From positions 1 to 64,000 of the forward strand of contig VEQH01000011.1 of NCBI GenBank assembly GCA_018883325.1: DNA of 64,000 nucleotides. Reading direction: 5' to 3'. The position numbers and the translations under genes are program-made. This DNA is from Flavobacteriales bacterium. Its GTDB lineage: Bacteria; Bacteroidota; Bacteroidia; Flavobacteriales_D; Crocinitomicaceae. Within the stretch, counting starts at the first letter, position 1, and the number at the start of each line of letters is the position of its first letter. Below, one piece after another: positions 27,475 to 35,891 of this stretch. The notes under the pieces were generated by a model. The model was not told the DNA's origin and ran no database searches. It worked only from the letters and a program-made list of their open reading frames with translations.

Positions 27475-30138
27475 TTAATTTTCCAACACAGAATTGTACC
27501 AACGACTGATTTCATTGATTGATTTATTCTTCCTTTTAGCCACATTTTCAACTTGTTCTGAAGATATCTTTCCTAATCCAAAATATTTCGCATCAGGGTG
27601 AGCAAAATACCAACCGCTCACTGAAGAAGCGGGTAACATCGCCAAACTTTCAGTTAAAGAAACACCTGTCAATTCAGTAGCATTTAAAATGTCGAATAAT
27701 CCGATTTTCTCTTGATGGTCTGGACAAGCAGGATAACCTGGTGCTGGACGAATTCCTCGATAGGTTTCTTTGATTAATTCATCATTCGACAAGGCTTCAT
27801 CCGATGCATAGCCCCAATGTTTTACACGCACTTCTTTGTGCATGTATTCCGCTAATGCTTCCGCTAAGCGATCAGCTAATGCTTTGATTAATATAGAATT
27901 ATAATCGTCGTGATCCGCTTCAAATCGTTGCACATATTCTTCTAATCCAATTCCTGTTGTCACCACAAATCCACCGATGTAATCTTTTATTCCACTTTCT
28001 TTTGAAGCGATAAAATCTGCCAAAGCTAAATTCGGTTGACCAGCCACTTTTTTAGTCTGCTGACGAAGCGTAATTTGTTTGTAAATAACCTTTTCACGCG
28101 TTTCATCCTCGTATATTTCAATGTCATCGCCAACAGAATTAGCAGGAAACAATCCAATTAGGGCTCTCGCTTCTAGCCACTTTTCAGTAACAATTTTATT
28201 CAACATTTCTTGTGCATCTGCAAACAATTTTGACGCTTCCACTCCAACTACTTCATCTGTCAAAATATTTGGAAAACGTCCATGTAACTCCCACGTTTGG
28301 AAAAAAGGTGTCCAATCGATAAAAGGTACTAAATCCGCAATCGGAATATTTGTAAACAACTGACTTCCAATGAAATTCGGCTGAGCGCAATCTTCTTGTT
28401 TGAAATCAATTTTTAACTTATTGGCTTGTGCGGCTTCTAAACTCAACAATTCCTTTGCACCTCTGTGTTTTTCATGATGTTCACGTACACGAGCATACTC
28501 CAATTTCAACTCTTTAATGAAATTATCTTTTTTCGGCCCCAATAAACTTTCAACAACAGTCACTGAACGCGAAGCATCTAAAACGTGAACCGTTTGTCCT
28601 TTGGTATAATGTTGGTCGATTTTAACTGCCGTATGAACCTTGGAAGTAGTGGCACCACCAATCAATAGTGGAATCGACAAATTCGCTCGTTCCATTTCTT
28701 TTGCAAGGTGAACCATTTCATCCAAAGAAGGAGTAATCAAACCACTCAAACCTATCACATCAACGTTTTCTTCAATCGCTTTTTGAATGATTTTCTCAGC
28801 AGGAACCATCACCCCCATGTCAATCACCTCGTAATTATTACAACCTAAAACAACAACCACAATATTTTTACCAATGTCATGTACATCACCTTTCACAGTT
28901 GCCATCAAAATTCTACCTGCATAAGAGCTCACTCCGTCTTTTTCTGCCTCGATAAACGGCAACAAATAGGCAACTGCTTTTTTCATTACGCGTGCTGACT
29001 TCACCACTTGTGGTAAGAACATTTTTCCGCTTCCAAATAAATCACCAACCACATTCATTCCATCCATCAATGGACCTTCAATCACTTCAATTGGACGTTT
29101 GTATAATTTACGACATTCTTCAACATCTTCATCGATGAATTCAACCAAACCTTTCACTAATGAATGACTCAAACGCTCTTGAACTGACACATTTCTCCAA
29201 GACAAATCAATTTCTCGTTTCTTTCCATCACCTTTAACCGTTTCAGCATATTCTAATAATCGCTCCGTCGCATCAGGTCGGCGATTTAACAACACATCTT
29301 CTACAAATTCCAATAATTCTTTGTCGAAATCCGTGTAAACTTCAAGCATAGTTGGGTTTACAATTCCCATGTCCATTCCGTTTGAAATCGCATGGTACAA
29401 AAACGCAGCATGCATTGCTTCACGCACTTTATTGTTACCTCTAAAGGAGAACGAGACATTTGAAACACCACCGCTTACATGCGCGCCGGGTAAGTTTTCA
29501 CGAATCCATTTTGTCGCACGAAAGAAATCTAAAGCATTGTTATTGTGCTCTTCCATTCCCGTTGCAACTGGAAAAATATTCGGGTCGAAAATGATATCCT
29601 CTTTAGGAAAACCAACAATGTCTACCAAAATATCATAGGATCTTTTACAGATTTCAATGCGTCTTTCATACGAATCAGCTTGACCATTTTCATCGAAAGC
29701 CATAACAATTACTGCCGCACCAAATCGTTTGATTATTTTCGCTTGGTGAATAAAATTCGCTTCGCCTTCCTTTAAAGAAATGGAATTCACTACACCTTTT
29801 CCTTGAATGCATTTCAATCCTGCTTCAATAATTTCCCATTTGGAACTATCAATCATAACAGGAACACGTGCAATATCTGGCTCTGAAGCAATCAAATTCA
29901 AGAACTTCACCATCGCCTCTTTTCCATCGATCATTCCTTCGTCCATATTGACATCGATGATTTGCGCACCACCTTCTACTTGTTCGCGAGCAACAGCCAA
30001 AGCCGCTTCAAAATCACCTTCTTTAATCATTCGCAAAAATGCTTTTGAACCCGTAACATTTGTACGTTCTCCTACATTTACGAAGTTGCTTTGTGGTGTT
30101 ACGATGAGTGGTTCGAGACCGGAGAGTTTTAGTTCCAT
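27475..30138 (-). CDS. metH: Cobalamin-dependent methionine synthase, folate/B12/activation part (split MetH)
   Basis: This 887-aa protein carries the second to fourth modules of MetH. These are a pterin-binding domain ([31 protein letters not shown]), a cap and B12-binding domain (DVHDIGKNI supplies the His that ligates cobalt; GLSGLITPS), and the SAM-dependent reactivation domain ([32 protein letters not shown]). The homocysteine/zinc module is absent and is encoded separately at 30634-31617. The two lengths sum to 1214 aa, close to an intact MetH. Together they methylate homocysteine from 5-methyl-THF. The operon is headed by a SAM-I riboswitch and interrupted by a four-helix-bundle gene. 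Confidence 0.95.
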   Translation of the reverse strand: MELKLSGLEPLIVTPQSNFVNVGERTNVTGSKAFLRMIKEGDFEAALAVAREQVEGGAQIIDVNMDEGMIDGKEAMVKFLNLIASEPDIARVPVMIDSSKWEIIEAGLKCIQGKGVVNSISLKEGEANFIHQAKIIKRFGAAVIVMAFDENGQADSYERRIEICKRSYDILVDIVGFPKEDIIFDPNIFPVATGMEEHNNNALDFFRATKWIRENLPGAHVSGGVSNVSFSFRGNNKVREAMHAAFLYHAISNGMDMGIVNPTMLEVYTDFDKELLEFVEDVLLNRRPDATERLLEYAETVKGDGKKREIDLSWRNVSVQERLSHSLVKGLVEFIDEDVEECRKLYKRPIEVIEGPLMDGMNVVGDLFGSGKMFLPQVVKSARVMKKAVAYLLPFIEAEKDGVSSYAGRILMATVKGDVHDIGKNIVVVVLGCNNYEVIDMGVMVPAEKIIQKAIEENVDVIGLSGLITPSLDEMVHLAKEMERANLSIPLLIGGATTSKVHTAVKIDQHYTKGQTVHVLDASRSVTVVESLLGPKKDNFIKELKLEYARVREHHEKHRGAKELLSLEAAQANKLKIDFKQEDCAQPNFIGSQLFTNIPIADLVPFIDWTPFFQTWELHGRFPNILTDEVVGVEASKLFADAQEMLNKIVTEKWLEARALIGLFPANSVGDDIEIYEDETREKVIYKQITLRQQTKKVAGQPNLALADFIASKESGIKDYIGGFVVTTGIGLEEYVQRFEADHDDYNSILIKALADRLAEALAEYMHKEVRVKHWGYASDEALSNDELIKETYRGIRPAPGYPACPDHQEKIGLFDILNATELTGVSLTESLAMLPASSVSGWYFAHPDAKYFGLGKISSEQVENVAKRKNKSINEISRWYNSVLEN

Positions 30139-30144
30139 ACTTTT

Positions 30145-30178
30145 TAATGTAAAATTTAGAATTGAAAATGTAGAATTA
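30145..30178. repeat. AATGTAAAATTTAGAATTG repeat, left flank of the IVP gene
   Basis: The sequence AATGTAAAATTTAGAATTG, followed by AAAATGTAGAATT, is matched in inverted orientation by the array on the other side of the four-helix-bundle gene (30581-30641). Confidence 0.55.
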
Positions 30179-30183
30179 GATTT

Positions 30184-30540
30184 TCAATTCTTTAAATTTT
30201 GTTTAGTTGTAAGAATTATTCTTGTTAGTATTCTGTGAATTTCTATTGCTTCTGTATGTAAATTTTGGAAGTCATCTTCAGAAATAAAAAGTGAATCTTT
30301 TAATAATTCTAGCCAATATTGAGATTCATCACATTCTTTAATTGAAATCGAAAGTTTATGGATAAAATCAGCTTTACTTTGGGCATTGTTTGCTTCTCTA
30401 ATATTTGCTCCGACAGAAGTAGCTGATCTCATAAATTGTTTACTTAAAATGTACTCTTTATTTTCTTGTAATTTCCTGCAAATAGTTATTGAATGTAGTG
30501 CAAAAGAGTAGCTTTTGGATTTTAATATATTTTCCTTCAT
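30184..30540 (-). CDS. Four-helix-bundle protein (S23 / rRNA intervening-sequence family)
   Basis: This 118-aa protein matches the PF05635-type four-helix bundle found in 23S rRNA intervening sequences and, as a relative, in Avd of diversity-generating retroelements. Signature segments are QFMRSATSVGANIREANNAQS, which is the most conserved stretch, DFIHKLSISIKECDESQYWLELL and the final helix TEAIEIHRILTRIILTTKQ. It is highly basic and helical, with no signal peptide. The gene sits between the two metH halves on the same strand and is flanked by inverted AATGTA-type repeats, so it looks like an inserted cassette. No rRNA and no reverse transcriptase lie nearby. Its molecular function is unknown; RNA or nucleic-acid binding is an inference. 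Confidence 0.9.
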   Translation of the reverse strand: MKENILKSKSYSFALHSITICRKLQENKEYILSKQFMRSATSVGANIREANNAQSKADFIHKLSISIKECDESQYWLELLKDSLFISEDDFQNLHTEAIEIHRILTRIILTTKQNLKN

Positions 30541-30580
30541 AATTAATTTTTTACATTAATTTAAGAAAAAATATCATTTA

Positions 30581-30641
30581 GAATTCAATTTTACATTTTA
30601 CATTGTCCATTTTGCATTCTCCATTTTACATTCTCAATTAA
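30581..30641. repeat. Inverted AATGTA-type repeat array, right flank of the IVP gene
   Basis: On the minus strand this reads as four or five units like AATGTAAAATGG, AATGCAAAATGG and AATGTAAAATTG. It is the inverse of the units at 30145-30178 and related to those near 15-45 and 17950-17980. Confidence 0.55.
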
Positions 30642-31617
30642 AATTCCTTGGTTTATAATTTTTCGCCATTTCCGCAATCGCTTTGATGTGATCAGGAGTT
30701 GTTCCACAGCATCCCCCGATGATGTTTACCAAACCTTCGTCTAAGAATTCTTTGATTTGAGAAGCCATCATTTCTGGTGATTCGTCGTATTTTCCGAATT
30801 CGTTTGGCAGTCCTGCATTTGGGTGGGCACTTACGCCAAAAGGTGATTTTTCATTTAAAATTTGAAGATACGGTCGCATCAAACTTGCTCCAAGTGCACA
30901 ATTCAATCCAATTGTCAATAAAGGCATGTGCGAAAGCGAAATCAAAAATGCTTCAGTTGTTTGACCGGTTAAGGTTCTTCCACTTTGGTCGGTGATTGTG
31001 CCTGAAACCATGATTGGAATTTTTTCATTTCTGTCTTCAAAAACTTGATCGATTGCAAACAAAGCGGCTTTGGCATTCAAGGTGTCGAAAATCGTTTCTA
31101 CTAGAAGTATATCAACTCCACCATCCATCAACGCATTCACTTGCTCTTTGTATGCGCCAACTAATTCATCAAATGTAATTGCTCTGTAACCAGGGTCGTT
31201 TACATCAGGCGAAATAGAAGCCGTGCGATTTGTTGGGCCAATCGAGCCAGCCACAAAACGTGGTTTATCTGTAAATTCATTCGCTACTTCTTTTGCAATT
31301 TTAGCACTTTCATAATTGATTCGATAAACGGCATCTTCTAATCCATAGTCGGCTTGTGCAATCCAAGTTCCTGAAAAAGTATTAGTTTCCACAATATCAG
31401 CACCTGCTTGAAAATACTGACGATGAATATCTTTGATTATGTCTGGACGTGTAATTGACAACAAATCATTGTTTCCTTTCAACGATTTAGTGTGGTTTTC
31501 AAAAGCACCTTTACGAAAATCTTCTTCTTCTAATTTATGTCGTTGAATCATAGTGCCCATCGCACCATCAAGGATAAGAATTCGTTCTTTTATTGCTTTT
31601 TCTAGTTCTGTTTTCAT
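30634..31617 (-). CDS. Homocysteine-binding/methyltransferase module of split MetH
   Basis: This 327-aa protein is the N-terminal homocysteine S-methyltransferase barrel of cobalamin-dependent methionine synthase. It shows [29 protein letters not shown], the first zinc cysteine in [11 protein letters not shown] and the zinc-binding Cys pair in [13 protein letters not shown]. Its first zinc ligand and both paired cysteines are present, so it should be active. It works with the folate/B12 module encoded at 27475-30138, and a division at exactly this domain border is known in other Bacteroidetes. It is the first gene after the SAM-I riboswitch (31666-31770), so it is likely shut down when SAM is abundant. 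Confidence 0.93.
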   Translation of the reverse strand: MKTELEKAIKERILILDGAMGTMIQRHKLEEEDFRKGAFENHTKSLKGNNDLLSITRPDIIKDIHRQYFQAGADIVETNTFSGTWIAQADYGLEDAVYRINYESAKIAKEVANEFTDKPRFVAGSIGPTNRTASISPDVNDPGYRAITFDELVGAYKEQVNALMDGGVDILLVETIFDTLNAKAALFAIDQVFEDRNEKIPIMVSGTITDQSGRTLTGQTTEAFLISLSHMPLLTIGLNCALGASLMRPYLQILNEKSPFGVSAHPNAGLPNEFGKYDESPEMMASQIKEFLDEGLVNIIGGCCGTTPDHIKAIAEMAKNYKPRNFN

Positions 31618-31665
31618 TTGTTTTTATTGTTGCACAAATGAAGTAGTAGAGAACAGCGAACTGTC

Positions 31666-31770
31666 AACTTATCTTTTCAGTCAATAGACTGATTGGATTT
31701 GGCACCTTTTCATTGCTGGTAGGTTGCCAAGGTTTCGCAGGGCCTATCCCTCCACCTTTCTTCATAAGTT
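31666..31770 (-). promoter_or_regulatory. SAM-I (S-box) riboswitch
   Basis: Read on the minus strand, the conserved S-box blocks appear in order: CTTAT, GAAAGGTGGAGGGATAGGCC, GCGAAACCTTGGCAACC, AAAAGGTGCCAAATCC and finally GATAAG. The P1 helix is formed by AACTTAT (31770-31764) and ATAAGTT (31672-31666), seven perfect pairs. It lies 49 nt before the start of the metH N-terminal gene. The expression platform holds a small ACAG-UUCG-CUGU hairpin directly after P1, with no U-run, so control may act on translation rather than termination. The family binds S-adenosylmethionine and represses methionine synthesis genes. Confidence 0.93.
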
Positions 31771-31789
31771 TATGTTAATGAACGTGGGG

Positions 31790-31816
31790 CAAAAATAATT
31801 CAAAAATTGATTCCAA
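31790..31816 (-). promoter_or_regulatory. Candidate promoter for the metH riboswitch transcript
   Basis: On the minus strand, TTG (31816-31814) and a perfect TATTTTTG (31797-31790) are separated by 16 bp. They sit about 20 nt before the first riboswitch pair. Confidence 0.45.
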
Positions 31817-31844
31817 CTTGTAAAAGCAAGTACTTTTACATTTT

Positions 31845-31965
31845 AAGACCGTTTCAAAAGTCGATAATTTAGGCTTTCTAAAAATTTAAACCCGGAGTTT
31901 ACCCTTGTAAATGAGGATTTTAAATTTTTAGAGTAACGACAAGTAGCGAGTTTTGCAGCGGTCTT
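31845..31965 (+). mobile_element. MITE-like 120-bp inverted-terminus element, copy 2
   Basis: AAGACCGTTTCAAAA at the left end is matched by TTTTGCAGCGGTCTT at the right end (13 of 15 positions in inverted comparison). The body is the same as copy 1 (9009-9127) except for about two positions. It lies between the riboswitch promoter and the DgkA-like gene, so its right edge is only 33 bp before that gene's start and may form part of its promoter. Confidence 0.7.
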
Positions 31966-31998
31966 ATTTTTTGTAATTTCACACAACAAAAGTTTGCT

Positions 31999-32355
31999 TT
32001 GAAAAAATTTCTACTCGGATTTGTTTATGCCTTTCAAGGTTTTGCTATTTTGGTTAAATCAGAAAGGAATTTTAAGTTTCATCTTTTTGCCTTTTTGTGT
32101 ATTACCATCGCTGGATTTTATTTTCAAATTGAAAAAACGGAATGGTTGGCGGTTTTGATAATTTCGTCTGTAATTCTAACTGCTGAAGCATTAAATTCTG
32201 CCATTGAAAAATTATGTAACCACGTTCAACCAGAAATTCATCCTGCTATCAAAAGTGTAAAAGATATTGCAGCAGCTTCAGTTTTGATAAGTTCAATTAT
32301 TGCGGTACTTATCGCTTGTATAATTTTTCTCCCAAGAATTAATAAACTAATTTGA
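31999..32355 (+). CDS. Diacylglycerol kinase/undecaprenol kinase family (DgkA-like)
   Basis: This 118-aa integral membrane kinase phosphorylates a lipid alcohol (diacylglycerol or undecaprenol) with ATP at the inner membrane. Family motifs are FAILVKSERNFKFHLF near the N terminus, the active-site helix TAEALNSAIEKLCNHV (Glu and Asn) and SVKDIAAASVLISS, together with three TM segments. Translation starts at a TTG (31999), and no ATG fits. The 3' end overlaps the convergent dprA gene by 17 bp. In Gram-negative Bacteroidetes the substrate is uncertain. Confidence 0.88.
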   Translation: MKKFLLGFVYAFQGFAILVKSERNFKFHLFAFLCITIAGFYFQIEKTEWLAVLIISSVILTAEALNSAIEKLCNHVQPEIHPAIKSVKDIAAASVLISSIIAVLIACIIFLPRINKLI

Positions 32356-33442
32356 ACCGTTTTCCAGGTAATTGTTGAATTACATTCGCCATTTCAAGAT
32401 TAAATAGATGCACATTCATTTGTGAGGGTGTAATTCCAGATTTCATACATAAAACATCTGCATGAAGTTCGCTTTCATTTTCTAATAATTCAACGATTTT
32501 ACCTTCATCTTGATTCAAATCATGGAAAAGTTGTTTTTGCTGTACTTGCTTTTTATTTGAATCTTTCCAATTCATGAAAGTTAAAAAATCAGCTCCTTTG
32601 GTAATCAAATGTGCTTTTTGCTTGCGAATTAAATCATTGCAACCCTCCGAAAAAGGTCTGTCAATGTCTCCTGGATAAGCAAAAACATCGCGACTGTAAT
32701 CATTTGCCAATTCAGCTGTAATAATTGAGCCTCCTTTAATTTTACTTTCAATAACAATTGTTGCATCTGCCATTCCAGCCACGATTCTGTTGCGCATCGG
32801 GAAGTTTTCTCTGTCTGGATTTGTATTTATCATAAACTCAGTGACCAATCCTCCATTTTCCATCATTTCTAAAGCAGTCGAACGGTGCTTAAATGGATAG
32901 ATGCGATCGAGTCCATGTCCCAAAACGCCAATTGTTTCCAAACCATTTTCTACACACAAGCGATGTGCGAGAATATCCACACCATAGGCAAGACCAGAGA
33001 TAATCTGAATTTGTTCATTTTTCAAGGATTCTATTAATTCATGTAGAATTTTACTCCCATAATTTGTTAAATTTCGAGTGCCAACAATTGAAACAATTTT
33101 ATTTTGATTCAAATCCATTTTTCCTTTTGAATATAAAATAATTGGAGGGTCGCCACATTGTTTTAATCTTCGGGGATAATCTTTATCAAGAAAGAAATGA
33201 CTGCTGATATCGTGTTTGAGGTTATAATTACATTGATTTTCTGCCAGTTCCAACGCCTCTTCTCGTTTCATTGATTTTAAAATTGACTTTGAGATTCCCG
33301 TTTCTTGCCAAAGCGTTTTAACCGAATTAATAAATAACTCTTCTGCGCTACCAATTTTTGATATGATTTGTGCAGCTCTAACAGGTCCAATTCCATGTAA
33401 CTTACTGCATGCAATTTTGTAGATTTCGTTTGTTTTGTTCAA
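32339..33442 (-). CDS. dprA: DNA-processing protein DprA/Smf
   Basis: This 367-aa protein loads RecA onto incoming single-stranded DNA during natural transformation. An N-terminal helix-hairpin-helix (KLHGIGPVRAAQI) is followed by the Rossmann-like DprA core: VSIVGTRNLTNYG, IISGLAYGVDILAH, NFPMRNRIVAGMAD, SKIKGGSIITAELA and FAYPGDIDRPFSEGCN. The C-terminal 60 residues form a winged-helix domain (ELHADVLCMKSGITPSQMN). The length is normal. It is divergent to the TonB receptor gene, with 52 bp between them, and convergent to the DgkA-like gene, with which it shares its last 17 bp. Confidence 0.95.
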   Translation of the reverse strand: MNKTNEIYKIACSKLHGIGPVRAAQIISKIGSAEELFINSVKTLWQETGISKSILKSMKREEALELAENQCNYNLKHDISSHFFLDKDYPRRLKQCGDPPIILYSKGKMDLNQNKIVSIVGTRNLTNYGSKILHELIESLKNEQIQIISGLAYGVDILAHRLCVENGLETIGVLGHGLDRIYPFKHRSTALEMMENGGLVTEFMINTNPDRENFPMRNRIVAGMADATIVIESKIKGGSIITAELANDYSRDVFAYPGDIDRPFSEGCNDLIRKQKAHLITKGADFLTFMNWKDSNKKQVQQKQLFHDLNQDEGKIVELLENESELHADVLCMKSGITPSQMNVHLFNLEMANVIQQLPGKRFKLVY

Positions 33443-33457
33443 AATTTCTTAGTTTTG
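33429..33457 (+). promoter_or_regulatory. Candidate promoter for the first TonB receptor
   Basis: TTTG (33429-33432), 17 bp, then a perfect TAGTTTTG (33450-33457) match the Bacteroidetes consensus. The ATG is 37 bp downstream. The upstream box lies inside the start region of divergent dprA. Confidence 0.5.
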
Positions 33458-33494
33458 CAACATTAAGTTACTCAAAAAACTCATTCTCTCGTAA

Positions 33495-35807
33495 ATGAAA
33501 AACTTATTTTTTTCAATTTTTCTACTTTTTTCTTTTGTAAATTTTGCTCAAATTAAGGGGCTTGTTCAAGACGGAAAAAACAAAGAAGCACTTGTTGGAG
33601 CAAAAATTTTTCTATCAACTGGTGAAAAAGCAATCACTAATCCTCTAGGTAATTTTGTACTTAAACCGTCAGCTTATCCTGTCTATTTGAAAGTTTCAAT
33701 GATTGGATATATTTCTGATTCCTTAAAAATCACAAAAGATACCACTCTAACCTTTGATTTGTACTCGCAAGTTCAAGAAATTAAAACTGTAGTTGTAACC
33801 GCAGGAAGAAGAAATCAAGACATTGAAGATGTAGCAGTTTCTATGGAAATTATTCGACCAGAATTAGTTAACAACAAAGGTTTAGCAAGTTTAGAACAAG
33901 CAGTTGACCAAAGTCCAGGAGTTTATTCAATGGACGGACAAGTTAGTATTCGCGGTGGTGGTGGTTATGCCTACGGAGCAGGAAGTCGTGTAATGCTTGT
34001 TTGGAATGGTGTACCAATGTTAGCTCCAGATTTAGGAGATGCAAAATGGAATTCAGTCCCAATGGAACAAGCTTCTCAAATTGAAATTTTAAAAGGTGCA
34101 TCATCTGTGTTATATGGAAGTGGTGCGTTAAATGGAATCATTGCAGTTACTGAAAAAGAACCTGGTCCAAAAGGAGAATTAAAGGCAAAAATACAATCAG
34201 GAATTTACGACGATCCAAGAAGAAAATCAATGATTTGGTGGGACAAAAATCCAACTTTTCATTTGGCAGATGTTTATTACGGTAAATCTTTTAAAAACAT
34301 CGGTTTCACAATTGGCGCAAATGCCTACCTAGATTCTGGATATAGAAAAGGTGAAAATGAAAAAAGATACCGTTTAAATGGTTCCATTTATTTCAAACCG
34401 ACAAAATTCCCAAAATTGAAAGCTGGAATTGGTTACAACGCACAATACCAGGACGTTGGAGTTTTCGTGCTTTGGAAAAATGACACATCAGGTTACGAAG
34501 CAATGGACAATACATTGTCAAGACAAAAAGCAATACGAATCAGTGTTGACCCTTATGTTAAGTTTTATGATAAATACAATAATAGACATAATTTTAAATC
34601 ACGTTATTACATCGTAACAACCGGGAATTCGAAGAACGTTTACAATGCTTCGTTTGCTGAAATGTACTATTTGGATTATCAATTTCAACGAAAAGTTGGT
34701 GAATTTACAAACTTCACGGCAGGTTATACAAATAACACGAGTAGAGTAATAAGTACTGTTTTCTCAAATCACATTTCGCAAAATTCAGCAGCTTACACGC
34801 AGTTTGAATCTGCCTATAAAAAGTTAGATTTCTCTGTTGGGATGCGCTTAGAGTACTATAAATTAGACTCTTTAGTGTCAGATTCAAGATTCAGAATAAC
34901 CGATTCACTTTCAATTCCAATTTACCCTGTATTTAGAGCTGGTTTGCATTATGAAATCAACAAAGCATCACATTTAAGGGCATCAATTGGTCAAGGTGTA
35001 CGTTTTCCTTCAATTGGTGAAAGATATGTATCGACGTCAGTTGGTGGACTTGTAATTTTCAGAAACCCCGAATTAAAACCAGAAACAGGTTGGGCAGCAG
35101 AAATTGGATACAAACAAATTGTAAAATTTGGTGACAATTGGAAAGGTTTTTTCGATGTGGCAGGTTTTGTTAATCAGTACAGTAATATGACTGAATTTAC
35201 GTTTGGAGTTTATAAGCCTGACACAATGGGTAACCTTCAAGTTTCTGACCCCAATGCACTTAATTATTTTTATAACTGGGTTGGTTTTCAAGCGAAAAAT
35301 GCTGAAAAAGCTAGGATAACTGGAGTTGAATTATCATTTAATAGTCAAGGAAAGATTGGACAAGTAGAGTTAACCTCACTTATAGGATACACTTATATGA
35401 ATCCAATTAGCTTAAACAATGACCCGAACTATCGATTAACTTTCTCAGACACTAGCTCTAGAATGCTTAAATACCGTTTTAATCATTTAGCTAAAGTTGA
35501 CGTACAAGCAACCTACAAAAAACTTAGTATTGGTTTTTCATCTAGATATAATAGTTACATGAAAAATATTGATGCAGTATTTGAAACAGGAGTTTTAGGT
35601 CAAGAACTATTAGTTGGCATGAAAAAATACCGTGACGCCAATCAAAGAGGTGCATTAGTATTTGATACAAGAATGAGTTATGAAATCAAAAAAGAAATAA
35701 AACTTAATTTAATAGTTAATAATTTATTGAATGCGGAATATGTTTCTAGACCGGGTGATATTCAGGCTCCAAGAAACTTTATTGTTCAGTTACAGTTTTC
35801 TTTATAG
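33495..35807 (+). CDS. TonB-dependent outer-membrane receptor (paralogue 1)
   Basis: This 770-aa outer-membrane barrel is energised by TonB and takes up an unknown ligand. A signal peptide (residues 1-18, FVNFAQ) is followed by a carboxypeptidase-D-like regulatory domain (GLVQDGKNKEALVGAKIFLS). The plug comes next (VVVTAGRRNQDIEDV, DQSPGVYSMDGQVSIRGGGG, VLYGSGALNGIIAVT), then a 22-strand-type barrel ending LLNAEYVSRPGDIQAPRNF and a terminal Phe-Ser-Leu. It is closely related to the next gene. No SusD-like lipoprotein is present, so this is a plain receptor rather than a SusCD polysaccharide system. Siderophore, metal or vitamin uptake are possible, and nothing nearby decides. Confidence 0.92.
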   Translation: MKNLFFSIFLLFSFVNFAQIKGLVQDGKNKEALVGAKIFLSTGEKAITNPLGNFVLKPSAYPVYLKVSMIGYISDSLKITKDTTLTFDLYSQVQEIKTVVVTAGRRNQDIEDVAVSMEIIRPELVNNKGLASLEQAVDQSPGVYSMDGQVSIRGGGGYAYGAGSRVMLVWNGVPMLAPDLGDAKWNSVPMEQASQIEILKGASSVLYGSGALNGIIAVTEKEPGPKGELKAKIQSGIYDDPRRKSMIWWDKNPTFHLADVYYGKSFKNIGFTIGANAYLDSGYRKGENEKRYRLNGSIYFKPTKFPKLKAGIGYNAQYQDVGVFVLWKNDTSGYEAMDNTLSRQKAIRISVDPYVKFYDKYNNRHNFKSRYYIVTTGNSKNVYNASFAEMYYLDYQFQRKVGEFTNFTAGYTNNTSRVISTVFSNHISQNSAAYTQFESAYKKLDFSVGMRLEYYKLDSLVSDSRFRITDSLSIPIYPVFRAGLHYEINKASHLRASIGQGVRFPSIGERYVSTSVGGLVIFRNPELKPETGWAAEIGYKQIVKFGDNWKGFFDVAGFVNQYSNMTEFTFGVYKPDTMGNLQVSDPNALNYFYNWVGFQAKNAEKARITGVELSFNSQGKIGQVELTSLIGYTYMNPISLNNDPNYRLTFSDTSSRMLKYRFNHLAKVDVQATYKKLSIGFSSRYNSYMKNIDAVFETGVLGQELLVGMKKYRDANQRGALVFDTRMSYEIKKEIKLNLIVNNLLNAEYVSRPGDIQAPRNFIVQLQFSL

Positions 35808-35822
35808 TGTAATTTAAACACT

Positions 35823-35859
35823 ATTTGAGAATAAAAAATTTTAACATTTATTCTCAAAT
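35823..35859 (+). terminator. 13-bp hairpin between the two TonB receptor genes
   Basis: ATTTGAGAATAAA (35823-35835) and TTTATTCTCAAAT (35847-35859) are a perfect inverted repeat around an 11-nt loop. Only A/T-rich DNA follows and there is no clean U-run, so it may attenuate transcription or stabilise the mRNA rather than end transcription fully. Confidence 0.5.
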
Positions 35860-35891
35860 CAAAAATTTCTTTTAATATTGAAGTCTAAACT

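Noticed and set aside
30184..30540. Diversity-generating retroelement, because the gene resembles Avd
   Set aside because: No reverse transcriptase, template repeat or variable repeat is present nearby.
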